Counted from the first letter of the stretch, positions 37,178-47,509 are shown. The stretch: 64,000 nt of DNA from Microbacterium sp. MYb66 (GCF_002979435.1 NZ_PCOV01000001.1:682001-746000), one strand, 5' to 3'. Made by a program: numbers and translations. Notes: a model not told the origin generated them from the letters alone.

Positions 37178-37935
37178 CGTACGAGCACTCCCTCCGCGCG
37201 AAGCGCGTCCTTGACGTCGCCGACCGTGAGAGCGCCGGTGTGGAAGACGCTCGCAGCCAGCACCGCATCCGCGCCGGCCTTGATCGCGGGCGCGAAGTCG
37301 GATGCACGCCCTGCGCCTCCTGAGGCGATGACGGGAACGGAAGCCGCCTCCCGCATCAGCCGGACGAGCTCGAGGTCGAAGCCGTCGCGCGTGCCGTCCG
37401 CATCGATCGAGTTCACGAGCAGCTCGCCGGCGCCCCGCGCTGCGGCCTCGCGCGCCCAGTCGATCGCGTCGAGAGTCGTCTGGGTGCGGCCGCCGTGCGT
37501 GGTCACCACGAAGCCGGAGCGAGTGGTCGGCGCACGCTTCACGTCGAGTGACAGAACGAGCACCTGCGCACCGAAGCGGTCTGCGATCTCGCCGATGAGC
37601 TCCGGTCTCGCGATGGCGGCGGAGTTCACCCCGACCTTGTCGGCACCCACCGCGAGGAGGCGTGCGACGTCGTCGACGCTGCGGACTCCCCCGCCGACGG
37701 TCAGCGGAACGAACACCTGCTCCGCCGTTCGCTGCACGACGTCGTAGGTCGTGGCTCGCGCGTCCACCGTCGCCGTGACATCGAGGAAGGTGATCTCGTC
37801 CGCGCCCTGGGCGGCATAGTGCCTGGCGAGTTCGACGGGGTCGCCCATGTCACGCAGGTTCTCGAAGTTCACACCCTTGACGACGCGGCCGTCGGCCACA
37901 TCGAGACACGGGATGACACGACTGGCGAGGGTCAT
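37174..37935 (-). CDS. hisF: Imidazole glycerol phosphate synthase, cyclase subunit
   Basis: A 253-residue (beta/alpha)8 barrel that uses ammonia from HisH to form the imidazole ring. Catalytic Asp11 is in [15 protein letters not shown] and the second Asp is in [15 protein letters not shown] (near 130). Phosphate-binding blocks [11 protein letters not shown] and [13 protein letters not shown] are intact. It overlaps hisG by one base and hisI by four. HisH, hisA, hisB, hisC and hisD are not in the window, so they must be elsewhere. Confidence 0.97.
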   Translation of the reverse strand: MTLASRVIPCLDVADGRVVKGVNFENLRDMGDPVELARHYAAQGADEITFLDVTATVDARATTYDVVQRTAEQVFVPLTVGGGVRSVDDVARLLAVGADKVGVNSAAIARPELIGEIADRFGAQVLVLSLDVKRAPTTRSGFVVTTHGGRTQTTLDAIDWAREAAARGAGELLVNSIDADGTRDGFDLELVRLMREAASVPVIASGGAGRASDFAPAIKAGADAVLAASVFHTGALTVGDVKDALRAEGVLVR

Positions 37936-38777
37936 CAGAGCCTCGCGTTGTGGATGGCGGTGACCAGGATGGCCCGCGCACCGAGGCCGTAAAGCGCATC
38001 CATCACGGGGTTCACACGCGACCGGGCGACCATGACGCGCACCGCCACCCACTCGGGGTCACGCAGCGGAGAGACGGTCGGCGACTCGACGCCACCGGCG
38101 ATCTTCACGGCATCGTCGAGCAGTGCGACCGGCAGATCGTAGTCGATCATGACGAAACGACGCGCCACCATGACTCCGCGGAGGCGCCGCAGGAGCGTGT
38201 CGGATCCTTCCGCATCGGCCGGGCCGGCGATGAGCACGGCTTCGGATTCCAGGATGACCGGGCCGAACACCTCGAGCCCCGCCTGACGCAGCGTGGTCCC
38301 CGTCTCCACGACATCGGCGACCGCATCGGCGACACCGAGCCGAACGGCCGATTCCACGGCACCGTCCAGCGGCACGAGGTCGACCGCGATGTCGCGCTCG
38401 TCGAGGAACGCGTCCACCAGCCCCGGGTAGGAGGTGGCGATGCGCAGCCCGTCGAGCTGGCTGACATCCGTGTAGCGCCCTGTCGGCGCGGCGAAGCGGA
38501 ACGTGGAGCCGGCGAAGCCGAGCGCCTCGATCTCGCGAGCGCCCGGCATCCGTGCGTCGAGGAGGAGATCACGTCCGGTGATGCCCACATCGATGGCGCC
38601 GGAGCCGACGTACGTCGCGATGTCCTTGGGACGGAGGAAGAAGAACTCGACGTCGTTCTCGGCGTCGATGACATGCAGGGTCTTGGGGTCGCGTCGACCG
38701 GCGTAGCCCGCCTCGGCGAGCATGTCGGCGGCGGTCTCGGAGAGCGAGCCCTTGTTGGGAACAGCGATGCGCAGCAT
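37935..38777 (-). CDS. hisG: ATP phosphoribosyltransferase (long form)
   Basis: A 280-residue first enzyme of histidine synthesis. [12 protein letters not shown] starts the catalytic part, with [11 protein letters not shown] and the PRPP-binding block [13 protein letters not shown]. The length and the final domain ([18 protein letters not shown] to [17 protein letters not shown] region) correspond to the long HisG with a C-terminal regulatory domain that binds histidine, so feedback inhibition is expected. No HisZ is required. It is preceded by hisE after a 38-base gap. Confidence 0.96.
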   Translation of the reverse strand: MLRIAVPNKGSLSETAADMLAEAGYAGRRDPKTLHVIDAENDVEFFFLRPKDIATYVGSGAIDVGITGRDLLLDARMPGAREIEALGFAGSTFRFAAPTGRYTDVSQLDGLRIATSYPGLVDAFLDERDIAVDLVPLDGAVESAVRLGVADAVADVVETGTTLRQAGLEVFGPVILESEAVLIAGPADAEGSDTLLRRLRGVMVARRFVMIDYDLPVALLDDAVKIAGGVESPTVSPLRDPEWVAVRVMVARSRVNPVMDALYGLGARAILVTAIHNARL

Positions 38778-38815
38778 GGATGGCTTTCAGTTCGAGGGGA
38801 TCGGAACGGAGCGCA

Positions 38816-39079
38816 TCACAGATGTCGGTAGACGTCCTGCAGGCTGAGACCCTTCGCGATCATCATCACCTGGACGTGGTAGAGCAGCTGCGAGATCTCC
38901 TCGGCTGCGGCCTCGTCGGACTCGTACTCCGACGCCATCCACACCTCGGCGGCCTCTTCGACGATCTTCTTGCCGATCGTGTGCACGCCGCCGTCGAGCT
39001 CGGCGACCGTGCCCGATCCCTCAGGACGGGTCTCGGCCTTGACGCTGAGCTCGGCGAACAGCTCGTCGAAAGTCTTCAC
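38816..39079 (-). CDS. hisE: Phosphoribosyl-ATP pyrophosphatase
   Basis: An 87-residue all-helical MazG-like enzyme that hydrolyses phosphoribosyl-ATP. The metal-binding helix pair is seen in [20 protein letters not shown] (about 29-48) and [21 protein letters not shown]. It is separate from HisI, the usual state in actinobacteria. GTG 39079 overlaps the rpe stop as GTGA. It begins the hisE-hisG-hisF-hisI run, which is fused in transcription to rpe upstream and trp genes downstream. Confidence 0.95.
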   Translation of the reverse strand: MKTFDELFAELSVKAETRPEGSGTVAELDGGVHTIGKKIVEEAAEVWMASEYESDEAAAEEISQLLYHVQVMMIAKGLSLQDVYRHL

Positions 39080-39756
39080 GATTCCAGGCTAGCGGCTCTG
39101 GCGAGGTCTCTGAGCCGGGAGACGGCCGCCTCGACGTCGTCCGCTCCGTACACGGCCGACCCCGCGACGAACGTGTCGGCACCCGCGGCGGCGGCGATCT
39201 CGATGGTGCGGTCGGAGATTCCGCCGTCGACCTGCAGCCACACCGAGGACCCGCGTCGACGCGCCTCCTCCGCGAGCGCCCGCAACTTCGGCATGGTCTC
39301 CGGCATGAACCCCTGTCCCCCGAAGCCCGGCTCGACGGTCATCACGAGGATCTGATCGAACTCGTCGAGGATCTCGTACAGGGACTCGACCGGAGTCGCA
39401 GGCTTCACTGCGACTCCGGCACGGGAGCCGATGTCGCGCAGCCGACGCGCGAGGGCCACCGGTTCGGTGGCGGCCTCGAGGTGGAAGGTCACGCTGGCGG
39501 CACCGATCTCGGCGTACCCCGGAGCCCACCGCTCCGGATCCGTGATCATCAGGTGGACGTCGAGCGGGATCGGGCTGGTCGCCTGGATCCGCTCGACCAT
39601 CTGCGGGCCGAAGGTCAGGTTCGGGACGAAATGGTTGTCCATCACGTCGACGTGCGCGAAATCGGCCGTCGCGATCCGGGCCAGATCCGCCTGCATGTTC
39701 ACGAAGTCGGCGGCGAGGATGCTCGGGTTGATGCGCGGTGCGCGAGGCAGTTCCAC
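39076..39756 (-). CDS. rpe: Ribulose-phosphate 3-epimerase
   Basis: A 226-residue metal-dependent barrel interconverting ribulose 5-phosphate and xylulose 5-phosphate in the pentose phosphate pathway. [17 protein letters not shown] is the N-terminal block; metal ligands lie in [15 protein letters not shown] (His/Asp) and DVHLMI, and [12 protein letters not shown] and [12 protein letters not shown] are phosphate and metal blocks. GTG 39756 lies four bases after the rsmB stop, so it is coupled to that gene. It supplies precursors for the PRPP-dependent genes that follow. Confidence 0.95.
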   Translation of the reverse strand: MELPRAPRINPSILAADFVNMQADLARIATADFAHVDVMDNHFVPNLTFGPQMVERIQATSPIPLDVHLMITDPERWAPGYAEIGAASVTFHLEAATEPVALARRLRDIGSRAGVAVKPATPVESLYEILDEFDQILVMTVEPGFGGQGFMPETMPKLRALAEEARRRGSSVWLQVDGGISDRTIEIAAAAGADTFVAGSAVYGADDVEAAVSRLRDLARAASLES

Positions 39757-39760
39757 AGTC

Positions 39761-41248
39761 CTAGTCTTCCTTCCCTGAGGTGTTCACGGTTGCCGGGCGC
39801 TGCAGGAGCGCGAGGAACATGGCGTCCGTGCCGTGCCGGTGCGGCCAGAGCTGTGCGCTGCCCGAACCGGCTCGCCCGTCTTCTGCGAGGTCGATAGGCG
39901 ACACGGCGACGTCGGTGATCGCCGCACGCGCATCGAGCTCGACGATGTCCGAACGACTCCGCAGAACCTCCTGCACGACGCCCGTCGTCTCGGCCAGATG
40001 CGGCGAGCACGTGACGTAGGCGACGATCCCGCCGGGGGCGAGAGCGTCGAGCGCTGCCGAGAGCAGCTCGACCTGGAGCGGGACGAGCTCGGCGACGTCG
40101 GCCGGAGACTTCCGCCACCGCGCCTCCGGACGACGACGCAGTGCGCCAAGGCCCGTGCAGGGAGCATCGACGAGGATGCGGTCGAACTCTCCTGCACGCT
40201 CGGCAGCGAGCTCACGACCATCCCTCTCGTGCACGGTGATCTCGCCCGGCACCGCGCGAAGAGCCTTGCGGACCAGCCGCGCGCGGACGGGGACGACCTC
40301 GTTCGCCTCCAGGGTCACGTCGTGATCGTGAGCTATCGCGCCGAGAAGCGCGGTCTTCCCTCCCGGCCCGGCGCACAGGTCGAGCCAGCGCTCTCCCGCG
40401 CGGATGGGCGCGGCGCCCGCCAGTGCGAGCGCCACGAGCTGGGAGCCCTCATCCTGTACGCGGATCGCGCCACCGGAGGCCTCCACGGAACGACGCGGGT
40501 CTCCACCCGGAGAGGCGAACGCCGTCGGCGCGTACGGGAGGCGTGGGTCGGACGGCTCCGCGAGGCCTGGCAACGCGACGAGGGTGACCTCCGGCGAGGC
40601 GTTGTCGGCCTCCAGAAGCGCATCCAGCTCGTCACCGCGGCCCTCAGCGGCGAGAGCTCGTCGCAGAGCGCGGATCACCCAGACGGGATGCGCAGACCGC
40701 AGCGCCAGGCGTTCGTCGTCCGAGCGAGCCTGCTCTTCGATCCGTTCCTGCCAGACCTCGCCCGAGTCTCGGGTGATGCGCCGGAGCACCGCGTTCGCGA
40801 AGCTCGATGCCCCGCGGCCCGAGGTGGCGGCCACGAGGTTCACAGACTCGTTCACCGCCGCATGGGGGGCGACACGCGTGGCGAGCAGCTGGTGGACGGC
40901 GAGGCGCAGCGCGTCGAGGACGGCAGGGTCGATGCTGTCGGTCGAGCGGTCGGCAGCGGCGGCGATGATCGCGTCGTAGGTTCCCAGGCGACGCAGAGTG
41001 CCGTACGTCAGCTCGGTCGAGAGCGCGGCGTCCTGAGGCGAGAGACCCGCTTCGGCGATCGCGGAGGGAAGCACGAGGTTCGCATAGGCGTCCGTCTCCG
41101 ACACCGCCCGCAGGACGTCGTAGGCCACACGTCTCGCGGGCTGCACGGCGCGTGTCGGCCCGCGCTGTTCGGTGCGCTGTCTGTCGCCGGGGCCTCGTCC
41201 CGTCGTCGTCCGTCGCTGCGGCCGCGGGTTTCTTCGGTCGTCGCTCAT
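39761..41248 (-). CDS. rsmB: 16S rRNA (cytosine-C5) methyltransferase, RsmB/Fmu type
   Basis: A 495-residue enzyme with a NusB-like RNA-binding N-terminal domain (PARRVAYDVLRAVSETDAYA at residues 36-55 region; AAVNESVNLVAATSGRGASSFANAVLRR) and a SAM-dependent methyltransferase domain. The SAM site is LDLCAGPGGKTALLGA, and catalytic cysteines are in DAPCTGLGALRRRP and TCSPHLAET. The first 35 residues are Arg/Gln-rich and disordered. It overlaps the end of fmt by four bases. The exact target in 16S rRNA is taken from the family. Confidence 0.94.
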   Translation of the reverse strand: MSDDRRNPRPQRRTTTGRGPGDRQRTEQRGPTRAVQPARRVAYDVLRAVSETDAYANLVLPSAIAEAGLSPQDAALSTELTYGTLRRLGTYDAIIAAAADRSTDSIDPAVLDALRLAVHQLLATRVAPHAAVNESVNLVAATSGRGASSFANAVLRRITRDSGEVWQERIEEQARSDDERLALRSAHPVWVIRALRRALAAEGRGDELDALLEADNASPEVTLVALPGLAEPSDPRLPYAPTAFASPGGDPRRSVEASGGAIRVQDEGSQLVALALAGAAPIRAGERWLDLCAGPGGKTALLGAIAHDHDVTLEANEVVPVRARLVRKALRAVPGEITVHERDGRELAAERAGEFDRILVDAPCTGLGALRRRPEARWRKSPADVAELVPLQVELLSAALDALAPGGIVAYVTCSPHLAETTGVVQEVLRSRSDIVELDARAAITDVAVSPIDLAEDGRAGSGSAQLWPHRHGTDAMFLALLQRPATVNTSGKED

Positions 41249-42162
41249 GAGCCCGCCTTCATGTCTTCATCGCGCTGCCCGCGCCACCAGTCGACGGCGC
41301 TCATCGCTCCCTTGCCCGCGGGCTGGACGCGAGTCACTGCCAACGCACCGGAGGCGGTGCCGATGAGGAGGGCGGTCTTGGTCCCTCGGAAGCGTCCGGG
41401 CGCCAGCGGCTCGGCATCCGGCGCCGGCGTGGCTTCGAGCACCTTGAGCGGCTGACCTCCGACAGTGGTGTGCGCCCCGGGCTCGGGGGTGACACCGCGG
41501 AAACGTGCGAAGACCGACTCGAGCGGCTGTTCCCAGTCGAGCAGTCCGTCTGCGAGGGTGAGCTTTCCGGCGAAGCTCGGCTCCCCCACCTGAGCAACCG
41601 CCTTCGCCGTGCCGTCCGCGATCGCGGAGACGACCTCCGCTGTGAGCTCGGCACCATCGCGCGCGAGCACATCGAGGGCTTCCCCGGCCGTGGCGGTCGC
41701 GGGAACCTCGATCTCGCGCATCGCGTACACGTCTCCGGCGTCGAGCTCAGGGACGAGCTGGAACACGCTCGCGCCGAGCACCCGGTCCCCGGCGATCAGG
41801 GCGCGCTGCACAGGCGCTGCTCCTCGCCAGGCGGGAAGCAGCGAGAAGTGCAGATTGATCCAGCCGGCGGCCGGCGCCGAGAGCAGGGGCTCGCGCACCA
41901 GTGCCCCATAGGCGACGATCACACCGAGATCCGCGTTCAGGGTCGAGATCTGCGCGGTGGCGGCGTCGTCGAGGCGCGTGGTCTTGATCACCGGCAGGCC
42001 CAGTTCGACGGCGGCCTGCGCCACGGGCGACGGTGTCAGCACACGTCGGCGGCCGAGCGGGGCATCGGGCCGGGTGACCACCGCGGCGATGTCGTGGGAC
42101 GTCGCGAGACGTCGGAGGGTGGGCACGGCAGCAGCAGGTGTGCCGGCGAAGACGAGGCGCAT
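41245..42162 (-). CDS. fmt: Methionyl-tRNA formyltransferase
   Basis: A 305-residue enzyme that formylates initiator tRNA using 10-formyltetrahydrofolate. MRLVFAGTPAAAVPTL starts the Rossmann domain, and the catalytic block LHFSLLPAWRGAAPVQRAL (about 108-126) contains the essential Asn-His-Asp-like residues with LVPELDAGDVY further on. A C-terminal OB-like domain binds tRNA. It sits between priA and rsmB, the usual actinobacterial order, and starts 18 bases after the priA stop. Confidence 0.96.
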   Translation of the reverse strand: MRLVFAGTPAAAVPTLRRLATSHDIAAVVTRPDAPLGRRRVLTPSPVAQAAVELGLPVIKTTRLDDAATAQISTLNADLGVIVAYGALVREPLLSAPAAGWINLHFSLLPAWRGAAPVQRALIAGDRVLGASVFQLVPELDAGDVYAMREIEVPATATAGEALDVLARDGAELTAEVVSAIADGTAKAVAQVGEPSFAGKLTLADGLLDWEQPLESVFARFRGVTPEPGAHTTVGGQPLKVLEATPAPDAEPLAPGRFRGTKTALLIGTASGALAVTRVQPAGKGAMSAVDWWRGQRDEDMKAGS

Positions 42163-42180
42163 GAAGGTTCTCCGGAAGGG

Positions 42181-44139
42181 TCAGAGCTCTGGTTCGAGGA
42201 TATCGAGGCGGACGGAGAGCGTGCTCTTCGTCGCGCGCCCCCTTCTGCCGCGGCCGCTCACGGCTTCGGCGACGACGGCGGCGCGCAGCGCGGTCGCAAC
42301 CCGCGTCCCGGCACCATAATCGAACCTGACGAGAGCACGCACTCGAGGCGGGACGTCATCGGATTCGACGGGCACCGGGCCGAGCACCGCATCGGAGGGC
42401 AGCGCGAGCTCCGTGAGCGCGGCGAGAGCACGGCCGACGGCCGGCACTGATCCTTGAACCAGTGCCACACGCGTCGTCGGGGGCATGTGCAGCGGGGCTC
42501 TGCTCTCGAGCTCGGATCGAGCGTGACCTGCCTGGTTCCAGGTCGCCAGCGCTTTCGCTGCCGCCCCGTTCACGCCGACGAGGTGGATGGGAGCACCCGG
42601 CGCCGCCAGCGCCGCTGCATTCGACCACCAGCGCAGGCAGGACTCGGCGACGCGCAGATCGGGAGCCTGGAGCATCCGCGGTCCGTCGAGGAGGACCACC
42701 GCGCGGTATCCGCCGTCGGCGATCGGCTCGGCGCCGCGAGTGGCGACCACCAGCGCGGGTTTGGCGGGAACGCGCTCCACCGGATGTGCGCTGTCGGCGA
42801 CGATCACGCGCACGCCGGGGAACGCCCGGCCCAGTTCATCGGCTGTGCGTTCACTGCCCGAGGATGCGAGGCGAAGCTTGGTGGACGAGCAGGCGGGACA
42901 AGCCCAGGCACTCGCTCCGCGTCCGCACCAGCCGCATACCGGCACCGCACCGCGGTGACGGGCGCCGAGAGGGCCGCCGCAGTGCGGGCACCGTGCCGGG
43001 GCCCGGCACTCCGCGCAGACGAGGGACGGGGAGAACCCCGGGCGCGACACCTGCACCAGCACCGGGCCCTCCGCCGCGGCATTGCGCGCAGCCAGGAACG
43101 CGGAGGACGGCATCCGCTGAGCCGTCGGCTGCTCCATCTCCTGGGGCGTGCTGAGCACGACACGCGGCAGCACACGGCGCGTCGCCCTGACATCCTGCAA
43201 CCACCCGAGGACCACGAGACGCTCGACGTCGGTCGTGCGAGTGTGCCCGGCGAACAGCAGGGCGGAGCCTTCGTGCTCCTGCCGTAGGAGAGCAGCATCA
43301 CGGGCGTTGACGTACGGAGCGAGCGGTTCCCCGAGCAGCGGGTCGCCGTCGTCCCAGATCGCGACCAGGCCCGCGACGACGGGGGCGTAGACGGCAGAGC
43401 GATTCCCGACGACGATGCACGGGGATTCCTCGAGCGTGCGCAGGAAGGCTCGATAGCGGTCGGGATTCGTCTGTCGGGAGTCGTGGCGGACCACGGCCTC
43501 GCCCGGCACGAGATCCTCCAGCGCCGCGAGGAGTCGATCGAGGTCCCGGTGATCAGGCACGACGATGATCGACGACCTCCCGGACGCGAGCATCCGCGCG
43601 GCCGAGGCCGCCAGCAGCAGCGCCCATGCCGGCACTCCGTCGGCGATCAGGGGCGTCGCTTCGACCGCCGCGCGACCACCCGTCTCGAGCACCGCGCCGA
43701 GGCCGTCGTACACCCCGACGATGTCCTCAGCCCGCACGAGGGCCTCCGCTTCCGGAACCACGGCCGGCGTGTCGCCGGTCCAGGCCTTCTCGACGCGCAC
43801 CTGCCGTTTCGGGATGACGAGGCGCAGCACGTCCGAGGCAGAGCCCGCGGCCCGATCGGCGACCCGCCGCGCGAGCGCGTGCAGGCGTTCGGGCAGCACG
43901 GGAACGGCGGATACCACGCTCTCGACCTCTGACAAGGGGCGGTCGGCGTCGTCCTCGCTGTCGATGTCGACGACGTACCCGTCGATCACACGACCTGCGG
44001 TTCGCAGCGGCACCCGCACGCGGACGCCCAGCGGAACATCGCCGAGCTCGGGCGGAAGGGCGTAGTCGAAGAGCCGATCGAGTTGGGGCAGGGGTGAGTC
44101 GAGGAGCACACGCGCGATGCGCCGGCTCTCCGGAGGCAT
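42181..44139 (-). CDS. priA: Probable primosomal protein N' (PriA), helicase motifs degenerate
   Basis: A 652-residue protein with the PriA N-terminal DNA-binding domain (IARVLLDSPLPQLDRLFDYALPPEL region, residues 8-32) and the zinc-binding cysteines VCAECRAPARCPHCGG, CGWCGRG and CPACSS (about 370-420). The P-loop GxxGxGK(S/T) and DEEH box of active PriA helicases are not visible; WDDGDP stands near the DEEH position. This degenerate form is the rule in actinobacteria, where it may load replication proteins without unwinding. ATG 44139 is chosen because upstream frame sequence overlaps metK without homology. Confidence 0.9.
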   Translation of the reverse strand: MPPESRRIARVLLDSPLPQLDRLFDYALPPELGDVPLGVRVRVPLRTAGRVIDGYVVDIDSEDDADRPLSEVESVVSAVPVLPERLHALARRVADRAAGSASDVLRLVIPKRQVRVEKAWTGDTPAVVPEAEALVRAEDIVGVYDGLGAVLETGGRAAVEATPLIADGVPAWALLLAASAARMLASGRSSIIVVPDHRDLDRLLAALEDLVPGEAVVRHDSRQTNPDRYRAFLRTLEESPCIVVGNRSAVYAPVVAGLVAIWDDGDPLLGEPLAPYVNARDAALLRQEHEGSALLFAGHTRTTDVERLVVLGWLQDVRATRRVLPRVVLSTPQEMEQPTAQRMPSSAFLAARNAAAEGPVLVQVSRPGFSPSLVCAECRAPARCPHCGGPLGARHRGAVPVCGWCGRGASAWACPACSSTKLRLASSGSERTADELGRAFPGVRVIVADSAHPVERVPAKPALVVATRGAEPIADGGYRAVVLLDGPRMLQAPDLRVAESCLRWWSNAAALAAPGAPIHLVGVNGAAAKALATWNQAGHARSELESRAPLHMPPTTRVALVQGSVPAVGRALAALTELALPSDAVLGPVPVESDDVPPRVRALVRFDYGAGTRVATALRAAVVAEAVSGRGRRGRATKSTLSVRLDILEPEL

Positions 44140-44155
44140 CAGGACCGCGGTCCCA

Positions 44156-45349
44156 TCAGAGTCCGGCAGCGCGACGCAGCTCTTCGACGCGGTCGGTCCG
44201 CTCCCAGGTGAAGTCGGGAAGCTCCCGCCCGAAGTGGCCGTAGGCCGCAGTCTGGGCGTAGATCGGACGCAGCAGGTCGAGCTGCTCGATGATGGCCTGC
44301 GGACGCAGGTCGAACACCTCGGTGATCGCCCGGGTGATGATCTCGTCCGACACCTTGCCGGTGCCGAACGACTCGACGTAGAGACCGACGGGCCGCGCGA
44401 CTCCGATCGCGTAGGCGACCTGCACCTCGAGACGGTCTGCAAGCCCTGCGGCCACGGCGTTCTTCGCCACCCACCGTGTCGCGTAGGCTCCGGAGCGGTC
44501 GACCTTCGAGGGATCCTTGCCGCTGAAAGCCCCGCCACCGTGGCGCGCGGCTCCCCCGTAGGTGTCGATGATGATCTTGCGTCCGGTGAGGCCAGCGTCG
44601 CCCTTCGGCCCACCGGTCACGAACGGGCCGGCCGGGTTGATGTAGAGCGTGACGTCGCCGAGGTCGAGACCCGTCGTGGCGAGCACCGGGTCGATGACGT
44701 GCCGGCGCACCTGCTCCTGGAGCTCTTCCTGGGAGATGTCGGGGTGGTGCTGCGTGGAGACGACGACCGCGTCGACGGTCTTCGGCGTGAAGCCGTCGTA
44801 GCCGAGCGTGACCTGGGTCTTGCCGTCGGGTCGCAGGAACGGCAGCTCGCCGCTGCGGCGCACCTCCGTGAGGCGCTCCGCGAGGCGATGAGCGGTCCAT
44901 GCGGCCATCGGCATCAGCTGCGGGGTCTCGTTCGTCGCGAAGCCGAACATGATGCCCTGGTCGCCGGCGCCGAGGGAGTCGAGCGGGTCGACGGATGACC
45001 CGTCGCGGTGCTCCTGGGCGCTGTCGACGCCGTGCGCGATGTCGCTCGACTGCTCCCCCACCGAGACGCTCACGCCGCAGGAGGATCCGTCGAAGCCGGT
45101 GTCGCTGGAGGTGTATCCGATGCCGTTCACGACCTGGCGGACGATCGTCGGGATGTCGACGTAAGCCTCGGTGCGGATCTCACCGGCCACATGCACGAGG
45201 CCCGTCGTGACGAGCGTCTCGACCGCGACGCGGGAACCCGTGTCCTTCGCGAGGAGACCGTCGAGGATGCTGTCCGAGATCTGGTCGCAGATCTTGTCCG
45301 GGTGCCCTTCGGTGACGGACTCGGACGTGAACAGACGCAGGGCGCTCAT
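44156..45349 (-). CDS. metK: S-adenosylmethionine synthetase
   Basis: A 397-residue enzyme making S-adenosylmethionine from methionine and [24 protein letters not shown] is the N-terminal substrate block (first 25 residues), followed by [15 protein letters not shown], the P-loop-like [16 protein letters not shown] and a C-terminal [13 protein letters not shown] is the methyl donor for RsmB in the same cluster. ATG 45349 starts the family-like sequence; a longer frame to 45391 is unlikely. It is 16 bases from priA and is separated from rpoZ by a hairpin. Confidence 0.97.
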   Translation of the reverse strand: MSALRLFTSESVTEGHPDKICDQISDSILDGLLAKDTGSRVAVETLVTTGLVHVAGEIRTEAYVDIPTIVRQVVNGIGYTSSDTGFDGSSCGVSVSVGEQSSDIAHGVDSAQEHRDGSSVDPLDSLGAGDQGIMFGFATNETPQLMPMAAWTAHRLAERLTEVRRSGELPFLRPDGKTQVTLGYDGFTPKTVDAVVVSTQHHPDISQEELQEQVRRHVIDPVLATTGLDLGDVTLYINPAGPFVTGGPKGDAGLTGRKIIIDTYGGAARHGGGAFSGKDPSKVDRSGAYATRWVAKNAVAAGLADRLEVQVAYAIGVARPVGLYVESFGTGKVSDEIITRAITEVFDLRPQAIIEQLDLLRPIYAQTAAYGHFGRELPDFTWERTDRVEELRRAAGL

Positions 45350-45399
45350 CGGAACTCCAGAACGGGGACGGACGGAAGGAGGGTGTTGCACCCATTCTG

Positions 45400-45432
45400 G
45401 ACCGCGCCCCCGACAAGGCGGGAGGCGCGGTC
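45400..45432 (-). terminator. Hairpin terminator after rpoZ
   Basis: GACCGCGCC pairs with GGCGCGGTC, and the loop contains a further CCCG/CGGG stem after one bulged base, 13 pairs in all. It starts eight bases after the rpoZ stop and lies before metK. There is no U-tract. It likely ends the pyrR-to-rpoZ transcript. Confidence 0.7.
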
Positions 45433-45439
45433 TCGAATA

Positions 45440-45694
45440 TCACTCTGCGTGACGCAGGCGGAGCTTGTCCTCGTTGATCTCGTGCAGCGCGATCGTGAGC
45501 GGCTTGTCCTCGACGGAGGAGTCGACGAGCGGGCCGACGTTGTCGAAGAGGTTGCCCTCGTGCAGGTCGGAGTAGTAGTCGTTGATCTGACGCGCGCGCT
45601 TGGCGGCGTAGATGACGAGCTCGTACTTGGAGTCGACGCGGTCGAGCAGGTTGTCGATGGGGGGATCGATGATGCCGTTGTTGTGTCCGGCCAT
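45440..45694 (-). CDS. rpoZ: RNA polymerase omega subunit
   Basis: An 84-residue subunit that assists assembly of beta' in RNA polymerase. [31 protein letters not shown] shows the conserved omega block (residues 8-38), with [15 protein letters not shown] around 22-36 and [13 protein letters not shown] near the end. A GGAGGTCTC ribosome binding site precedes the ATG. It follows the mIHF-gmk fusion after 65 bases. In related actinobacteria coaBC usually follows next; here a terminator and metK come instead. Confidence 0.95.
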   Translation of the reverse strand: MAGHNNGIIDPPIDNLLDRVDSKYELVIYAAKRARQINDYYSDLHEGNLFDNVGPLVDSSVEDKPLTIALHEINEDKLRLRHAE

Positions 45695-45759
45695 GGTGAG
45701 ACCTCCTGATCAGGCGACGGGATCGTCGCGAAGACGGTGCGAAAGGCGCGCGAAGACGC

Positions 45760-46671
45760 TCAGCGCGCAGAGCTTGAAGACAATTCTACGACCTCGCGGG
45801 CCGCAGTGGCGACGTCCTCGTTCACGATGAGGTGATCGAACTCGTTCTGAGCGGCCAATTCCACCTTCGCGGTGCGCAGTCGCCGCGCGCGTTCCTCGGC
45901 TTCCTCCGTCCCACGGCCGACCAGGCGATGCACGAGTTCGTCCCAGTTGGGAGGCAGCAGGAAGATGAGCGTCGCCGCCGGTTCCGCCTGTCGGACCTGG
46001 CGGGCGCCCTGCAGGTCGATCTCGAGCAGAACGGTCTTGCCTTCGGCCAGTGCAGCGTCGATCGGCGCTCGCGGCGTGCCGTATCGGGACCGGTTGTGCA
46101 CCACGGCGTACTCGAGCAGCTCGCCGTCGGCGATCAGCCGATCGAACTCGGCGTCATCGACGAAGTAGTAGTGCACGCCGTCGATCTCGCCGGGACGCGG
46201 TGGCCGCGTCGTGGCCGATACCGAGAGATGGATCTCCGGGTTGTGCTCGCGGATGTGGGCGGCGACCGTGCCCTTGCCGACGGCCGTCGGACCGGCGAGC
46301 ACGAGCAGACGGCTTCGCGCGCCCCGCGGAGTCGGCTCCGGGAAGCGGTTGTCCAGCCAGGCCTCCAGCACCCGGCGCTGACGTGCGCCGAGTCCGCCGA
46401 GGCGCTTGACCGGTGAGATGTGCAGCTCCTCCAGCACCCGGTCCCGCTTTCCGGCGCCGATCGCGGGGAGGGACACCAAGAAGTCGGTGATGCGCATCGA
46501 CCCCTCCACCGAATCCGCGTCCGCCGAAGCGCGGCGGAGGACGGATTGCGGCGTCACCACACGCATCGTGAGGTCGCGCTTGACGGAAGCCCTCGCGCGA
46601 CGGCGTTCGACGGCGCGGCGCGCCGCGGCAGCCCTGTCGACCTCGGGAACCGTGCGCTGCGCGTCAGACAC
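45760..46671 (-). CDS. gmk: Guanylate kinase with N-terminal mIHF-like DNA-binding domain
   Basis: A 303-residue fusion. Residues 12-107 match mycobacterial integration host factor (mIHF): [35 protein letters not shown] and [22 protein letters not shown], containing the helix-two-turn-helix. Residues 120-303 are guanylate kinase, with P-loop [12 protein letters not shown] (about 125-136), [21 protein letters not shown] and [11 protein letters not shown]. The kinase converts GMP to GDP. In Mycobacterium the two are adjacent genes (mihF-gmk); here they are one reading frame. GTG 46671 overlaps pyrF by eight bases. Confidence 0.93.
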   Translation of the reverse strand: MSDAQRTVPEVDRAAAARRAVERRRARASVKRDLTMRVVTPQSVLRRASADADSVEGSMRITDFLVSLPAIGAGKRDRVLEELHISPVKRLGGLGARQRRVLEAWLDNRFPEPTPRGARSRLLVLAGPTAVGKGTVAAHIREHNPEIHLSVSATTRPPRPGEIDGVHYYFVDDAEFDRLIADGELLEYAVVHNRSRYGTPRAPIDAALAEGKTVLLEIDLQGARQVRQAEPAATLIFLLPPNWDELVHRLVGRGTEEAEERARRLRTAKVELAAQNEFDHLIVNEDVATAAREVVELSSSSAR

Positions 46672-47509
46672 CGGCCACCTCGAGATACTCGGTGGCGCGC
46701 GTGGAGATCGCTTCAGCGAGATCCGCGGGGCCGGCGGAGAGGATGCTGCGACTCTCGCTCGCGATCACCGTGTCCGACATCTCGCCGAAGCGCGGACGAA
46801 GATCGGTGGGAGCGGCACCCTGCGCGCCGAAGCCCGGAGCGAGGATGGGCGCCGAAGGCGCGAAAGGCACGATGCCCGCCGCGGCCCAGTCGACGGTCGC
46901 GCCGATGACGAAGCCGATGCTCCCCCACTCGCCTCGCGGAGACAGGGCGGCATTGCGCGCCGAGACCTCAGCGACGATCGATGCCGAGACCGTCGTCCCC
47001 GTCGTGTCGGTCGAGCGCTGAAGGCTCTCGGCCTCGGGGTTGCTGGTCGCGGCGAGCACGAACAGACCTTTTCCCTGCTGCTCGGCCAGGTCGAACGTCC
47101 CGGCGAGGGCGCCGACTCCGAGGAATGGACTCACCGTGAGCGCATCGGCCTCGAGAGGTGATCCGGGGGTCAGCCAGGCGCGCGCGTAATCGTCCATCGT
47201 CGATCCGATATCGCCCCGTTTGGCGTCCGCGATCACGAGGAGACCGGCAGCGCGTGCTGCAGCGAGCACCTCTTCGAGCGCCGCGATGCCGTGCGATCCG
47301 AAACGCTCGAAGAACGACACCTGCGGCTTCACGAACCCCACGCGGCCCGATGCCGCCTCGACCGTGCGCAGGCCGAACTCACGGACGCCGCGCGCGTCGT
47401 CGGTGAGTCCCCACGCCGCGAGCAGCGCAGCGTGGGGGTCGATGCCGACGCAGAGCGGTCCCCGCGCCTGCAGTGCAGCCCGGACCCGCTCGCCGAAGCG
47501 TTCGCTCAC
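46664..47509 (-). CDS. pyrF: Orotidine 5'-phosphate decarboxylase (type 2)
   Basis: A 281-residue barrel enzyme of the longer actinobacterial type that releases CO2 from OMP to give UMP. The catalytic D-K-x-x-D pattern is in [18 protein letters not shown] (about 89-106), with [16 protein letters not shown] near the N-terminus and [12 protein letters not shown] as the phosphate-binding block. It overlaps carB by four bases and gmk by eight, so it is part of the pyr operon. Confidence 0.96.
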   Translation of the reverse strand: MSERFGERVRAALQARGPLCVGIDPHAALLAAWGLTDDARGVREFGLRTVEAASGRVGFVKPQVSFFERFGSHGIAALEEVLAAARAAGLLVIADAKRGDIGSTMDDYARAWLTPGSPLEADALTVSPFLGVGALAGTFDLAEQQGKGLFVLAATSNPEAESLQRSTDTTGTTVSASIVAEVSARNAALSPRGEWGSIGFVIGATVDWAAAGIVPFAPSAPILAPGFGAQGAAPTDLRPRFGEMSDTVIASESRSILSAGPADLAEAISTRATEYLEVAGV

